From the NCBI RefSeq assembly GCF_024397855.1, contig NZ_CP073343.1:3596001-3660000 (forward strand): a DNA stretch of 64,000 nucleotides, read 5' to 3'. The notes beneath the pieces are model-generated. The model had not been told where the DNA came from, ran no database searches, and worked only from the letters and a program-made list of their open reading frames with translations. The DNA comes from Marinomonas rhizomae (GTDB lineage: Bacteria; Pseudomonadota; Gammaproteobacteria; Pseudomonadales; Marinomonadaceae). The position numbers and the translations under genes were made by a program. Of the stretch, positions 19,783-27,892 are shown piece by piece (positions within the stretch are counted from its first letter, which is position 1; each line of letters starts with the position of its first letter).

Positions 19783-20046
19783 ATGTTTTCACAAGAAGAT
19801 CTCATTCAAGTTGCTCGTCAAACTATGCCATTTGGTAAATACCAAGGCCGTGTGTTGATCGATCTGCCAGAAGCCTATTTACTATGGTTTGCCCACGAAG
19901 GTTGGCCGAATGGTAATTTAGGGCAATGGTTGCAGCTCGCGCTGGAAATCAAAATTAATGGTTTGGAAAAACTGGTCGATCCCTTGCGTAAACCGACCGA
20001 GAAAAAGCCAGACGAACCTAAGGTTCGCATTCGCTTTGATGATTAA
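19783..20046 (+). CDS. DUF3820 family protein
   Basis: 87-residue protein with the family core MPFGKYQGRVLIDLPEAYLLWFA and GNLGQWLQLALEIK. DUF3820 members are small cytoplasmic proteins; one was described as a quorum-sensing-regulated factor in Pseudomonas, but the biochemical role is unknown. The C-terminus is lysine- and acid-rich. It starts 59 bases after the LysR gene, on the same strand, and may be read through from it. Confidence 0.85.
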   Translation: MFSQEDLIQVARQTMPFGKYQGRVLIDLPEAYLLWFAHEGWPNGNLGQWLQLALEIKINGLEKLVDPLRKPTEKKPDEPKVRIRFDD

Positions 20047-20072
20047 ACGCCTACTTTCCAATCCTACATTTT

Positions 20073-20537
20073 CTAAGATTTTTCATTAGGCTTTCGGCTA
20101 TAAATTAATGTATTGCCGTCTTTATTTCCGTTTCTCTTTAGAACGAATCCAGAACCTTCTGCCACTTTGATAGAAGCAATGTTATCTGCTTTAACTTCCG
20201 CCAACAGGGGCTCATCAAAGTAGCGCACCAATTTAGACAACATTTGATGGGCCAAGCCTTTTCCGCGCGCTTCCGGTGCAATGGTCCATGATAGCTCCCA
20301 CGCATTTCCCAAACGGTCCGCTCGACAAGACCCAACCGCGATTCCATCTACTTCAGCTATCCACAAAAGCCTTTTCTCAGGATTGCTCAAGGATGCTTTT
20401 AACCATGTATAATGTGATTCCAACACGACTTCATCGGTGTTATGAGACGCGTGACGGGTTTCTGGATCATTGCGCCATATAAAAAGTTTTTCAGCGTCTT
20501 TCATATTGGCAGGTCGTAAACTCACTCGATCTGTCAT
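20073..20537 (-). CDS. GNAT-family N-acetyltransferase
   Basis: 154 residues with a RimJ/PseH-like start (VSLRPANMKDAEKLFIWRNDPETR) and the acetyl-CoA pyrophosphate loop in IAPEARGKGLAHQML. The C-terminal strand NIASIKVAEGSGFVLKR is typical of the fold. Substrate unknown; the WRNDPETR opening is shared with sugar-amine acetyltransferases such as PseH, but no nonulosonate genes are near. It is convergent with the DUF3820 gene. Confidence 0.85.
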   Translation of the reverse strand: MTDRVSLRPANMKDAEKLFIWRNDPETRHASHNTDEVVLESHYTWLKASLSNPEKRLLWIAEVDGIAVGSCRADRLGNAWELSWTIAPEARGKGLAHQMLSKLVRYFDEPLLAEVKADNIASIKVAEGSGFVLKRNGNKDGNTLIYSRKPNEKS

Positions 20538-20687
20538 ATTACACCTTATGCATTTTCCTTAATTTTAAGTCTGTTTGAATCTGAGTATACACCTTTGCTT
20601 TCTCTCACCAGAGTAATAAATTAAGGTATAAATTTTGCTTAATTCCACACTTACTACATCAACATTATGACAAGGAAAATACACTAA

Positions 20688-21143
20688 ATGGACATAAGAA
20701 TCGACGATCTATCTGCCCCAGAAGTCAAACAAATACTCACAGATCACCTTGAAGATATGTTTGCCACATCTCCACCAGAATGCGTTTTTGCATTAGATCT
20801 AGAAGGACTAAAAAAACCAAACATTACCTTTTGGACCGTTTGGGAAGACAGCCAATTACTCGGCTGTGGTGCACTTAAAACACTAGATGGCACTCACGGT
20901 GAAATTAAATCCATGCGTACTACTAGCGCCGCTCGCAACAAGGGCGTTGCCTCTACCCTACTACGTCATATTCTCGATACAGCCAAGCAAAAAGGACTCA
21001 ATAAAATCAGCCTAGAAACCGGGTCACAAGACTTTTTCGAGCCAGCTAGAAAGCTTTACGCCAAGCATGACTTTAGTGAATGCGGCCCCTTCTCCGATTA
21101 CAAACTGGACCCTTACAGCGTATTTATGACCAGAGCGCTTTGA
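20688..21143 (+). CDS. GNAT-family N-acetyltransferase (YsnE type), IS inserted at its stop codon
   Basis: 151-residue acetyltransferase with acetyl-CoA loop TTSAARNKGVASTLLRH and YsnE-like C-terminus GSQDFFEPARKLYAKHDF followed by YSVFMTRAL. The last sense codon CTT (21138-21140) is also the 3-bp target-site duplication of the IS3 element. The TGA stop is the first three bases of the IS. Joining the right flank restores CTT TAA, so the protein is the same with or without the insertion. Substrate unknown. Confidence 0.87.
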   Translation: MDIRIDDLSAPEVKQILTDHLEDMFATSPPECVFALDLEGLKKPNITFWTVWEDSQLLGCGALKTLDGTHGEIKSMRTTSAARNKGVASTLLRHILDTAKQKGLNKISLETGSQDFFEPARKLYAKHDFSECGPFSDYKLDPYSVFMTRAL

Positions 21144-21150
21144 ATCGCCA

Positions 21151-21936
21151 CTAGTTCAGTAGACACTTCTCAGTCATCTTTTCGAACAGTTTCTCATACT
21201 CAACAGGTGACAACATATCATTAGCGCTATGGCGTCTGACAGGGTTATAAAACATTTCTATATAATTAAAAATGTCTTGTTTGGCTTCGCCCCTTGTCGA
21301 GTAAATCTTTCGCTTCACTCGCTCTCTCTTTAAAAGCTGGAAAAAGCTTTCAGCAACAGCATTATCATGACAGTTCCCACGTCGACTCATGCTGGCTTGT
21401 AAATTGTGATCGTCCAAAAATCTATGCCACTCATAGCTCGTAAACTGACTGCCTTGGTCTGAATGGATTATTACCCTTTGCTTTGATTTTCTTCTCCACA
21501 CAGCCATCATCAGTGCATCAAGAACAAGTTCCTTCACCATTCTTGGTCCCATGCTCCAGCCTATTATTCGACGGGAATAGAGATCAAGCACGACAGATAA
21601 ATATAGCCAGCCTTCGTGAGTTCGGATATAGGTGATATCTGTAACCCACGCTGTATTCGGGCTTTCTGGATTAAACTGTCTTTCAAGCACATTGTTGGCT
21701 ATTGTATGTGTTTCTCCTGACCGAGCTCTAGGCTTTCGGTAACCCACCTGAGCCTTAAGGCCTGCTCTTCGCATCAGATAATGCACTCGATTTAATACCA
21801 CAAGATTCATCAAGGATCTCAGGTCTTGATAGATCTTTCGATAACCGTAGACACAACCCGATTCCAGCCAAAGTTGTTTAACAAGACCTGTTAGCTGTTC
21901 ATTTTCCTTAGCAAGTTTTGATTTTGGCTCTTTCAA
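21151..21936 (-). CDS. IS3-family transposase OrfB (DDE catalytic part)
   Basis: Integrase-core transposase. The DDE residues lie in VTDITYI (first D), HSDQGSQFTS (second D) and NAVAESFFQLLK (E), with the HTH_21-like region CVYGYRKIYQDLR before them. The independent frame counted from the ATG at 21936 is 261 residues, but the reading frame is open upstream to the slippery site in orfA. The real product is therefore probably an OrfAB fusion spanning 22307-21151. Confidence 0.93.
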   Translation of the reverse strand: MKEPKSKLAKENEQLTGLVKQLWLESGCVYGYRKIYQDLRSLMNLVVLNRVHYLMRRAGLKAQVGYRKPRARSGETHTIANNVLERQFNPESPNTAWVTDITYIRTHEGWLYLSVVLDLYSRRIIGWSMGPRMVKELVLDALMMAVWRRKSKQRVIIHSDQGSQFTSYEWHRFLDDHNLQASMSRRGNCHDNAVAESFFQLLKRERVKRKIYSTRGEAKQDIFNYIEMFYNPVRRHSANDMLSPVEYEKLFEKMTEKCLLN

Positions 21937-22028
21937 CCAAACGTAATAGCCACTGGGATGAACATCGAAGAGATTACACAGTCGCCTTACTGAAAAATCG
22001 GCACAGTGGTCCCTGATAAAGGCGTATC

Positions 22029-22307
22029 TTAGTCTGGGTGGCTTGCGAAGTACGCCGCGGCTTTTTTTAACAGGTCGCGCTCTTCCGTCACTCGCTTGAG
22101 TTCTTTCCGAAGACGAAGGATCTCGCTCGACTCAGCAGAAGCCTCTGCAAACGATTCTGCCTCAGGGCCATATCGTTTAATCCAAGCGTATAAACTGTGA
22201 GTGGTGGTGCCTAAGCGATTAGCGACTTCAGCAACACTAAAGCCTGCTTCAGTCACTTGCTTAACCGCTTCAATTTTGAATTGTTCTGGGTAACGTGTTT
22301 TGCTCAT
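22029..22307 (-). CDS. IS3-family OrfA with -1 frameshift site
   Basis: 92-residue helix-turn-helix protein (YPEQFKIEAVKQVTEAGFS, LGTTTHSLYAWIKRYG) with a leucine-zipper region (SEILRLRKELKRVTEERDLL). A run of seven A (positions 22062-22068 read on the minus strand) followed by G forms a slippery A-AAA-AAG heptamer. A -1 shift there joins orfA to the open orfB frame, the standard route to IS3 transposase. Confidence 0.93.
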   Translation of the reverse strand: MSKTRYPEQFKIEAVKQVTEAGFSVAEVANRLGTTTHSLYAWIKRYGPEAESFAEASAESSEILRLRKELKRVTEERDLLKKAAAYFASHPD

Positions 22308-22488
22308 AAATACCTCTCAATTAGATCATTTTATCTAACTAAAAGGTGTCTAGCTAATTAGTGGCGATTCACTTTAATCGAATAAGCCATTACAGTTCCA
22401 TGGTTTATTTTCTCCATCTGTACATTACAGCTGTTAAATAAGCCCGCTAAACTTTTAGTATTCACGATGAAGAGCGAAGGAGACGGGC

Positions 22489-23181
22489 ATGAAAACGATC
22501 GGCATTATTGGTGGCATGAGTTGGGAATCTTCCGCCTTATATTACAAAACCATCAACGAGTTAACCAAACAGCGCCTTGGCGGATTACATTCCGCCAAGA
22601 TTGTTTTATCCAGTGTCGATTTTGCGGAAATTGAGCGCTTACAACATCAAGGCGATTGGTTACAGTTAGGCGAAATACTCGCTCTAGAAGCCAAGCGATT
22701 AGAGCAAGCTCAGGCAGATTTCATTCTTATTGCTACCAACACTATGCACAAGGTAGCGGACGTTGTTCAAAGTGCAATACACGCCCCTTTGCTGCATATT
22801 GCCGATGCAACAGCCAAGGAGCTTGTGAAGCAGAAGCATCAAAAAGTAGGCTTTATTGGTACACGCTATTCGATGGAAGAAGACTTCTATATTAAGCGTC
22901 TAGAGGATCAATATGGCTTAGAGGTTATTACTCCATCGAAGCAAGACAGGGACGAGATACATAGAATTATTTACGAAGAGTTATGCCTTGGGAAAATTCT
23001 TCCTGAATCAAGACAGATCTATATCGATATTGTAAATCGCTTACAAGCCAGCGGGGCACAAGCTGTTATCGAAGGCTGCACGGAAATCACTTTATTACTA
23101 AAGCAAGAACACGTCGCTGTGCCTTTGTTTGACACCACATACATTCATGCTAAAGCCGCTGTAGATAAGGCATTAGAATAA
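22489..23181 (+). CDS. ygeA: Broad-specificity amino acid racemase, YgeA-like (Asp/Glu racemase family)
   Basis: PLP-independent racemase, 230 residues. It starts MKTIGIIGGMSWESSALYY. The first catalytic position is T83 in ATNTMHK and the second is C197 in EGCTEI, exactly the Thr83/Cys197 pair described for E. coli YgeA rather than a Cys/Cys pair. Ribosome site GAAGGAG precedes the ATG. It lies 117 bases downstream of the IS element. With dadX/dadA elsewhere in the window it adds to D-amino-acid metabolism, though no operon link is visible. Confidence 0.88.
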   Translation: MKTIGIIGGMSWESSALYYKTINELTKQRLGGLHSAKIVLSSVDFAEIERLQHQGDWLQLGEILALEAKRLEQAQADFILIATNTMHKVADVVQSAIHAPLLHIADATAKELVKQKHQKVGFIGTRYSMEEDFYIKRLEDQYGLEVITPSKQDRDEIHRIIYEELCLGKILPESRQIYIDIVNRLQASGAQAVIEGCTEITLLLKQEHVAVPLFDTTYIHAKAAVDKALE

Positions 23182-23193
23182 ATAATTAAGCAT

Positions 23194-23219
23194 AAAAAAA
23201 GCCAGCGCGAACGCTGGCT
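23194..23219 (-). terminator. Terminator downstream of fumC
   Basis: Perfect stem AGCCAGCG-CGAA-CGCTGGCT; on the minus strand it is followed by seven T, placing an intrinsic terminator 43 bases after fumC. On the plus strand it may also end the racemase transcript less efficiently. Confidence 0.88.
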
Positions 23220-23261
23220 CGGGTTTTCTATATTTGGAAAGGGAACAACCAAATAAAGAAA

Positions 23262-24638
23262 CTACAGCCCACCATGAGTTAACTTGGCAGGATCGAGTAA
23301 GGAGAGCAATTCGTCTCGGCTTAACTCTGTTTCTTCTTCTGCAACATCCACCACTGGCCGCCCCTCTTTATAGGCTTTTTTCGCGATTTCCGCTGCTTTT
23401 CCATAACCTATAATTGGGTTTAGCGCAGTCACCAAAATAGGATTACGATGCAATGCTTCATTCAATTTATCCTCATTGACCGTTAGCGTGGCGATGGCGT
23501 TATCTGCCAATAGCTGCCCGCTGTTTGCCAATAGTTTGATGCTGTTTAATAAGTTCTTAGCAATCATTGGCAGCATAACATTCAGTTCAAAATTACCTGA
23601 TTGACCGCCAATAGTAATAGCTGCGTCATTACCTATCACCTGGGCCGCGACCATAGCTGTTGCTTCTGGAATCACGGGATTTACTTTACCAGGCATAATG
23701 GAAGAACCTGGTTGCAAGGCTTGTAGAGAAATCTCACCTAATCCCGCCAATGGGCCAGAATTCATCCAGCGCAGGTCATTAGCAATTTTCATGTAAGTCA
23801 CAGCAACCGCCTTTAGCTGGCCGGATAAAGCAACCGCTGTATCTTGGGATCCTATCAGAGCAAAAAAATTGTCGCCTTTGCTAAAAGTCACGTTTGTTAA
23901 ATAAGACAACTCTTTAGCAAATAGTTCAGCAAATTCTGGATGAGCATTAATCCCCGTCCCGACAGCCGTTCCGCCTTGGGCAAGCTTGGTTGTCTTAGCT
24001 TCAAGATAGGTTAAATTATCAATATTGTCTTGTAGCTGTGCGGCCCACGCATGAAATGTTTGATCCAAGCGCACAGGCATGGCATCCATTAAATGCGTGC
24101 GGCCTGTTTTAGTGTACTCAGCCAGCGCAGTGCCTTTCTCAAGAATCGTCTCTTTCAAATGGGTCAAAGCAGGCAACAGGTGACCAGTTAATTCTAACGT
24201 TGCGCTCACATGGATGGCGCTCGGAATGACATCGTTGCTGCTCTGGCCATAATTTACATGGTCATTGGGATTCACTGCTGAACCGTGATGAGTGCTCGCT
24301 AATGTCGCAATCACCTCATTGGCATTCATGTTTGAGCTGGTGCCAGAGCCCGTTTGAAAAACATCCACAGGAAAATGCTGCATAAGATTGTCGCTGTCTA
24401 ACAGCTCATCACAGGCACTTTGAATCGCTTTCGACATTTCTGGCGTTAGGCATTCAAGAGATTCATTGGCGCGTGCCGCTGCAGCTTTGATTAAGATAAG
24501 TGAACGAATGAAGGCTTCCGGCAATGGCTCATCGCTAATTGGAAAGTTATTAATGGCTCTTTGTGTTTGGGCACCATAGAGTGCTTTTTTTGGGACCTCT
24601 AATTCGCCCATGCTGTCTTTTTCAATACGCATTTTCAT
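23262..24638 (-). CDS. fumC: Fumarase class II
   Basis: Iron-independent, oxidation-resistant fumarate hydratase of the TCA cycle. 458 residues with the signature GSSIMPGKVNPV and the substrate-site segments TGSGTSSNMNANEV and GRTHLMDAMPVR. It starts 15 bases after the upstream small gene, which carries a Fur box in its promoter, so it is probably induced by iron starvation, as in the Pseudomonas fagA-fumC-orfX-sodA operon. An alternative start two codons later cannot be excluded. Confidence 0.96.
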   Translation of the reverse strand: MKMRIEKDSMGELEVPKKALYGAQTQRAINNFPISDEPLPEAFIRSLILIKAAAARANESLECLTPEMSKAIQSACDELLDSDNLMQHFPVDVFQTGSGTSSNMNANEVIATLASTHHGSAVNPNDHVNYGQSSNDVIPSAIHVSATLELTGHLLPALTHLKETILEKGTALAEYTKTGRTHLMDAMPVRLDQTFHAWAAQLQDNIDNLTYLEAKTTKLAQGGTAVGTGINAHPEFAELFAKELSYLTNVTFSKGDNFFALIGSQDTAVALSGQLKAVAVTYMKIANDLRWMNSGPLAGLGEISLQALQPGSSIMPGKVNPVIPEATAMVAAQVIGNDAAITIGGQSGNFELNVMLPMIAKNLLNSIKLLANSGQLLADNAIATLTVNEDKLNEALHRNPILVTALNPIIGYGKAAEIAKKAYKEGRPVVDVAEEETELSRDELLSLLDPAKLTHGGL

Positions 24639-24653
24639 TGGTAAATGATGTCC

Positions 24654-25010
24654 TTATTGCTCGAAAGAAGAAATAAAGTAATGGCTCAATATTCGTAAAC
24701 TGTGCTCCATCTTGAAGTAATTCTTAGCATCTTGATACGTTACAATTAGGTGCTTAAGATTCGACAAGGGCAAATACACTTTATCTAAACAGGTCTGACG
24801 CCAGTGAGGCGCAATGCTGCTATCACAAACCGTATCCAGCAAAACATTAAATACCCTCTGATGCAGTAAAGTGGCATCGGTAATACTCAAACGCTCAGCG
24901 TACTCTTCTGTTAGGTTCAAATAATGATAGAGCACTTCTGGGGAATCTGCACACTGCCCGCCCTGAATGGTTTGCTCGAGTACTGAAAATGGTACTAAAT
25001 AATGACTCAT
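24654..25010 (-). CDS. Small Fur-boxed protein upstream of fumC (FagA-like by position)
   Basis: 118 residues, mostly helical, no membrane segment, no catalytic motif I recognise. The ribosome site AGAGGGCG precedes the ATG. It is the leader gene of the fumC operon, the place held by fagA (Fur-associated gene A) in Pseudomonas, and has a strong Fur box 40 bases upstream of its start. The orthology is inferred from position; I could not compare sequences. Cysteines at residues 20, 62 and 74 are not arranged as a known metal site. Confidence 0.65.
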   Translation of the reverse strand: MSHYLVPFSVLEQTIQGGQCADSPEVLYHYLNLTEEYAERLSITDATLLHQRVFNVLLDTVCDSSIAPHWRQTCLDKVYLPLSNLKHLIVTYQDAKNYFKMEHSLRILSHYFISSFEQ

Positions 25011-25049
25011 TGATTCGCCCTCTGTAGATTCCTACACACAAAATATAAA

Positions 25050-25113
25050 TGATAACTATTATCAATAATGTGCAGAAAGGTCTGATCTGTCAAGTTGATG
25101 ATAACGATTCTTA
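25050..25113 (-). promoter_or_regulatory. Tandem Fur boxes for the small gene-fumC operon
   Basis: 25050-25064 reads TGATAACTATTATCA, a 7-1-7 palindrome matching 13 of 14 consensus positions (TGATAAT-n-ATTATCA). A second, weaker match, TGATAACGATTCTTA, lies at 25099-25113. Both are upstream of the minus-strand operon, at 40 and 89 bases from the start codon, as expected for iron repression. Confidence 0.82.
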
Positions 25114-25177
25114 TTAATTTTCAGTATTTGCTGCGCTTAGTTGATCAAAATCAATCACTAGAAGGTACCAGAAACAC

Positions 25178-25214
25178 AAAAGCCCCTGCTATGTCGTCCA
25201 TAACAGGGGCTTCA
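25178..25214 (-). terminator. Terminator downstream of slyD
   Basis: The arms AAGCCCCTG and CAGGGGCTT extend through CTATG/CATAA pairing and are followed on the minus strand by TTTTGTGTTT. Located 40 bases after the slyD stop. Confidence 0.8.
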
Positions 25215-25251
25215 AGGAAGTTACTCTCTTGATTCTTAAAAAGTCTTGTTC

Positions 25252-25731
25252 TTAGTGATGATGACCACCAACACCGTGAGCATGGCCATGCGCAATTTCG
25301 TCATTCGTCGCTTCACGAGAGTCTACGATCTGAATGTTGAAAGTTAGATCTTTACCAGACAATGGGTGGTTCAAATCAACAGTAGCGTGCTTCAGGCCAA
25401 CTTTAACAATCGTCACCTGACGCATGCCTTTATCAGTTTGTACCATAGCCACCATGCCGGCTTTCCAACGTTTCGCACCTTGTAAATGTTTTACTGGCAT
25501 TTGTTGCTGACGATCTTCATGGCGTTCGCCGTAAGCATCAGCACAAGCAACAGTGACTTCAAACTCGTCACCAACTTCTTTTCCTTCCATGGCTTTTTCA
25601 AGCCCTGGAATAACATTACCGTGACCATGCAAATACGCCGCTGGATCTTTACCCGCCGAAGTTTCGATCAACTCTTCGCCATGACGCAAAGTATAGTGGA
25701 ATTGAACGACTTGATTGTCTGCAATCGACAT
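25252..25731 (-). CDS. slyD: FKBP-type peptidyl-prolyl isomerase, SlyD-like
   Basis: Prolyl isomerase/chaperone of 159 residues: an FKBP half-domain (QFHYTLRHGEELIETSAG, GNVIPGLEKAMEGKEVGD), an insert-in-flap chaperone domain (about 70-125), the closing strand HPLSGKDLTFNIQIV and a short His-rich tail HGHAHGVGGHHH that could bind nickel. The tail is much shorter than in E. coli SlyD. A possible metallochaperone role is inferred from the tail only. No hydrogenase or urease genes lie in the window. Confidence 0.92.
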   Translation of the reverse strand: MSIADNQVVQFHYTLRHGEELIETSAGKDPAAYLHGHGNVIPGLEKAMEGKEVGDEFEVTVACADAYGERHEDRQQQMPVKHLQGAKRWKAGMVAMVQTDKGMRQVTIVKVGLKHATVDLNHPLSGKDLTFNIQIVDSREATNDEIAHGHAHGVGGHHH

Positions 25732-25844
25732 GCTGTTTCCTCATTTTTAATTCAATAATTGAGCGCTAGCGCTTATTTTGTCTGGTTCTACTGTATCCGA
25801 GCATTATAGTGACTCTATCGAAACTTACCTAGACCCACCTTCAT

Positions 25845-26435
25845 CTAAAAGATAGAAAGCTCTAAGAAATCTTCTTTAATAATGATGTCTTTCACCAATG
25901 AAGCTGCGGTTTTCTCAAAAGGAGAATGGTCCAGCACATAAACGGGATGTTCATCGAAATACTGCACTAAGGCTTTTTCAAAATCATCATGCAAAGACCC
26001 TAAAGTGGATCGCAGCATTTTGTCATTAAAGCTTGAACCTTCCACCTCAATTTTAGTGATTTTTGGCGCCACCAAATATAGACGGTCTTCTTCAATCCGC
26101 ACACCGGATTCAAAAGAAGGATTCACTCTCGTTGTGAGTGAAAATTCTTGACCAAATGCAGTCAAGGTACCTGTCATTTTACTAATCAAATCAACCAGCA
26201 CTAAACCGCCATCGCGCTCGGTAAAATCAATATGTGCCGATGTGACCACAAGATCCAAGTTGAGTGTATTACTGTCTACAGTTAGCTGAATTTGGTTCTG
26301 TTGCGGCTCTGCCAATTGCTTAGCCACTTCCTTATTCACATCATCTTCGCTGACACGAAAACTGTTACAACCCGCTAAAAACACAGAAATGGATACCAAT
26401 AAAAATGTCGTAAAGGCTCGAATGTATTTACTCAT
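25845..26435 (-). CDS. DUF1439 family lipoprotein (YceB-like)
   Basis: 196-residue outer-membrane-type lipoprotein. The signal peptide ends in lipobox LAGC with C23 as the lipidated cysteine; residue +2 is Asn, so outer-membrane sorting is expected. The body, starting VSEDDVNKEVAKQL, is a DUF1439/TULIP-like lipid-binding fold. Function is unknown. It overlaps the 3' end of the MscS gene by 8 bases, so the two are translationally coupled. Confidence 0.85.
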   Translation of the reverse strand: MSKYIRAFTTFLLVSISVFLAGCNSFRVSEDDVNKEVAKQLAEPQQNQIQLTVDSNTLNLDLVVTSAHIDFTERDGGLVLVDLISKMTGTLTAFGQEFSLTTRVNPSFESGVRIEEDRLYLVAPKITKIEVEGSSFNDKMLRSTLGSLHDDFEKALVQYFDEHPVYVLDHSPFEKTAASLVKDIIIKEDFLELSIF

Positions 26436-27303
26436 TCCGCTCTCCTTTCATCACACTCAAGTCACGCTTTTCATACCAAAACCGCATAAAATCTTCTGTG
26501 ACTTTTTGCTCTATTTCGACCGCTTCATCGGTTGGGCAAAATAGTGAGACAGTAAAAATATTAAACCCTTCAATCGTGGTCGTGATTCGAACTCTGGGCT
26601 CGGGGCCCGATATTTTTATGTCCAAACGTTTCTCAATAAGACTGTTATAACGAATGGCCACCTCATGAAAATGCTCACTGTATTCACGAATATTATTGAG
26701 GATATGCTCTTTAATTAAAAATAAATTCACATCGTCAGTAGCACGAGAAATTGAGAAAGTATGCGTCACGTATCGACGCATGTAATTCAAGTTTTGTACG
26801 GTATGCAGTAGTAAAACACTATTAGGAACCACTGTAGTGCGACCAGTATATGTGTAACTGCCGCCTTTCAAATCGACTTCAAATAATGTCGTCGAGAGCC
26901 AATCACTGTCGGTTACTTCCCCTTCATAATTGGCAATGCGTATCCAGTCCCCAACCTGATACGGTCTTGTACTGGCACGATAAAAAGCCCCAACGATACA
27001 AGCAATAAATTCTTTTGTTGCGATAACCAATGCCACCATGAAAGCAGCAATTGAGATGGCAATATTCTGAAGTTCAGATGACCAAATAAGAACCAGACCG
27101 ACAACTAAAAACAAATTAAATATGTTGTCGACAGTATTAATTCTTTGGCGTTTTTTATCGTGTTCAATCTTTTGATGAAGTCGAATAGCACGCTTGGTGT
27201 AACGTCGAACAATGTAAGACAATAAAATCCAAGCGACTGTTAAAACAATCTCAACATGATCCATCAGAATGGAAAAATCTAATTGGGAAAAATCAACAGA
27301 CAT
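26428..27303 (-). CDS. MscS-family mechanosensitive ion channel
   Basis: 291 residues. Several N-terminal membrane helices (about 12-35, 60-80, 85-115) are followed by the MscS beta domain (RPYQVGDWIRIANYEGEV and TTLFEV, TVVPNSVLLLHTVQN). It opens under hypo-osmotic shock to release solutes. The pore helix is less Gly/Ala-rich than in canonical E. coli MscS, so it is better placed in the wider YbdG/YnaI-like group. It is followed by an overlapping lipoprotein gene. Confidence 0.87.
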   Translation of the reverse strand: MSVDFSQLDFSILMDHVEIVLTVAWILLSYIVRRYTKRAIRLHQKIEHDKKRQRINTVDNIFNLFLVVGLVLIWSSELQNIAISIAAFMVALVIATKEFIACIVGAFYRASTRPYQVGDWIRIANYEGEVTDSDWLSTTLFEVDLKGGSYTYTGRTTVVPNSVLLLHTVQNLNYMRRYVTHTFSISRATDDVNLFLIKEHILNNIREYSEHFHEVAIRYNSLIEKRLDIKISGPEPRVRITTTIEGFNIFTVSLFCPTDEAVEIEQKVTEDFMRFWYEKRDLSVMKGERNE

Positions 27304-27390
27304 AAAAGTGTTTCCTTTATTAAGCCCGCTACTTTAACAATCATTGTTAGGATCAACAAACAAAAGCGCTAGACAAGAGATGAAAAATAA

Positions 27391-27406
27391 CTGTATATTT
27401 ATACAG
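27391..27406 (+). promoter_or_regulatory. LexA (SOS) box upstream of yebG
   Basis: CTGTATATTTATACAG is a perfect CTGT-N8-ACAG palindrome ending 23 bases before the yebG start, as in the known SOS-regulated yebG promoters. Confidence 0.93.
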
Positions 27407-27429
27407 TATTATTTTTCACGAGGTGGATT

Positions 27430-27846
27430 ATGCCTGTAATTATTAAATATGTTGTAGAACGCGATGGAATTGAAAAAATGACGTTTACTTCGAAAGCAGA
27501 AGCCGATGCGTACGACAAACTGTTGGATACTGCCGAAGCGCTGTATGAAATCCTAGATCAAAGTGAACTAGCAGGAGACCATGGCCAAAAAGAAGCACTT
27601 TCCATGTACCTTGCACAAAGCAAAGACTCTATTTTGGACATTTTTAGCAATAAAAAGAAAAGCCCTCAGAAAACAAAAAAAACAAATAAGTCATCCAGTA
27701 CACAGCTTGACCTAGCGGAAGACACTCCTAAAAAGTCGCTTGAAGACTTAGTCATAGAGCCTGATGAAGATGTGGTGTATGACGAAGAAAGCACCCTTTC
27801 CTTTGATGATGAGTTAACAAACTACCGTGAAAGTGATGCTGCGTAA
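27430..27846 (+). CDS. yebG: DNA damage-inducible protein YebG
   Basis: Small SOS protein. The first 75 residues follow the YebG pattern (IKYVVERDGIEKMTFTSKAEADAYDK, broken here as IKYVVERDG and MTFTSKAEADAYDKLLDTAE). At 138 residues it is longer than E. coli YebG (about 96), with a Lys/Ser-rich linker and a strongly acidic tail (EPDEDVVYDEEST). A perfect LexA box lies just upstream. The molecular role is not established. Confidence 0.93.
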   Translation: MPVIIKYVVERDGIEKMTFTSKAEADAYDKLLDTAEALYEILDQSELAGDHGQKEALSMYLAQSKDSILDIFSNKKKSPQKTKKTNKSSSTQLDLAEDTPKKSLEDLVIEPDEDVVYDEESTLSFDDELTNYRESDAA

Positions 27847-27892
27847 CAGAGCATCACTTTCACTATTACAAAGCTAACAAAGGTTTAAATGT

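Larger units (their letters stand above)
21141..22371 (-). mobile_element. IS3-family insertion sequence, complete, with 3-bp target duplication
   Basis: 1231-bp element bounded by imperfect inverted repeats beginning TGAATCGCCACTA (left) and the same 13 bases in complement on the right, and carrying overlapping orfA and orfB on the minus strand. The flanks CTT at 21138-21140 and 22372-22374 form the target-site duplication. All parts needed for transposition look intact, and the clean ends suggest a recent insertion. Confidence 0.92.
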
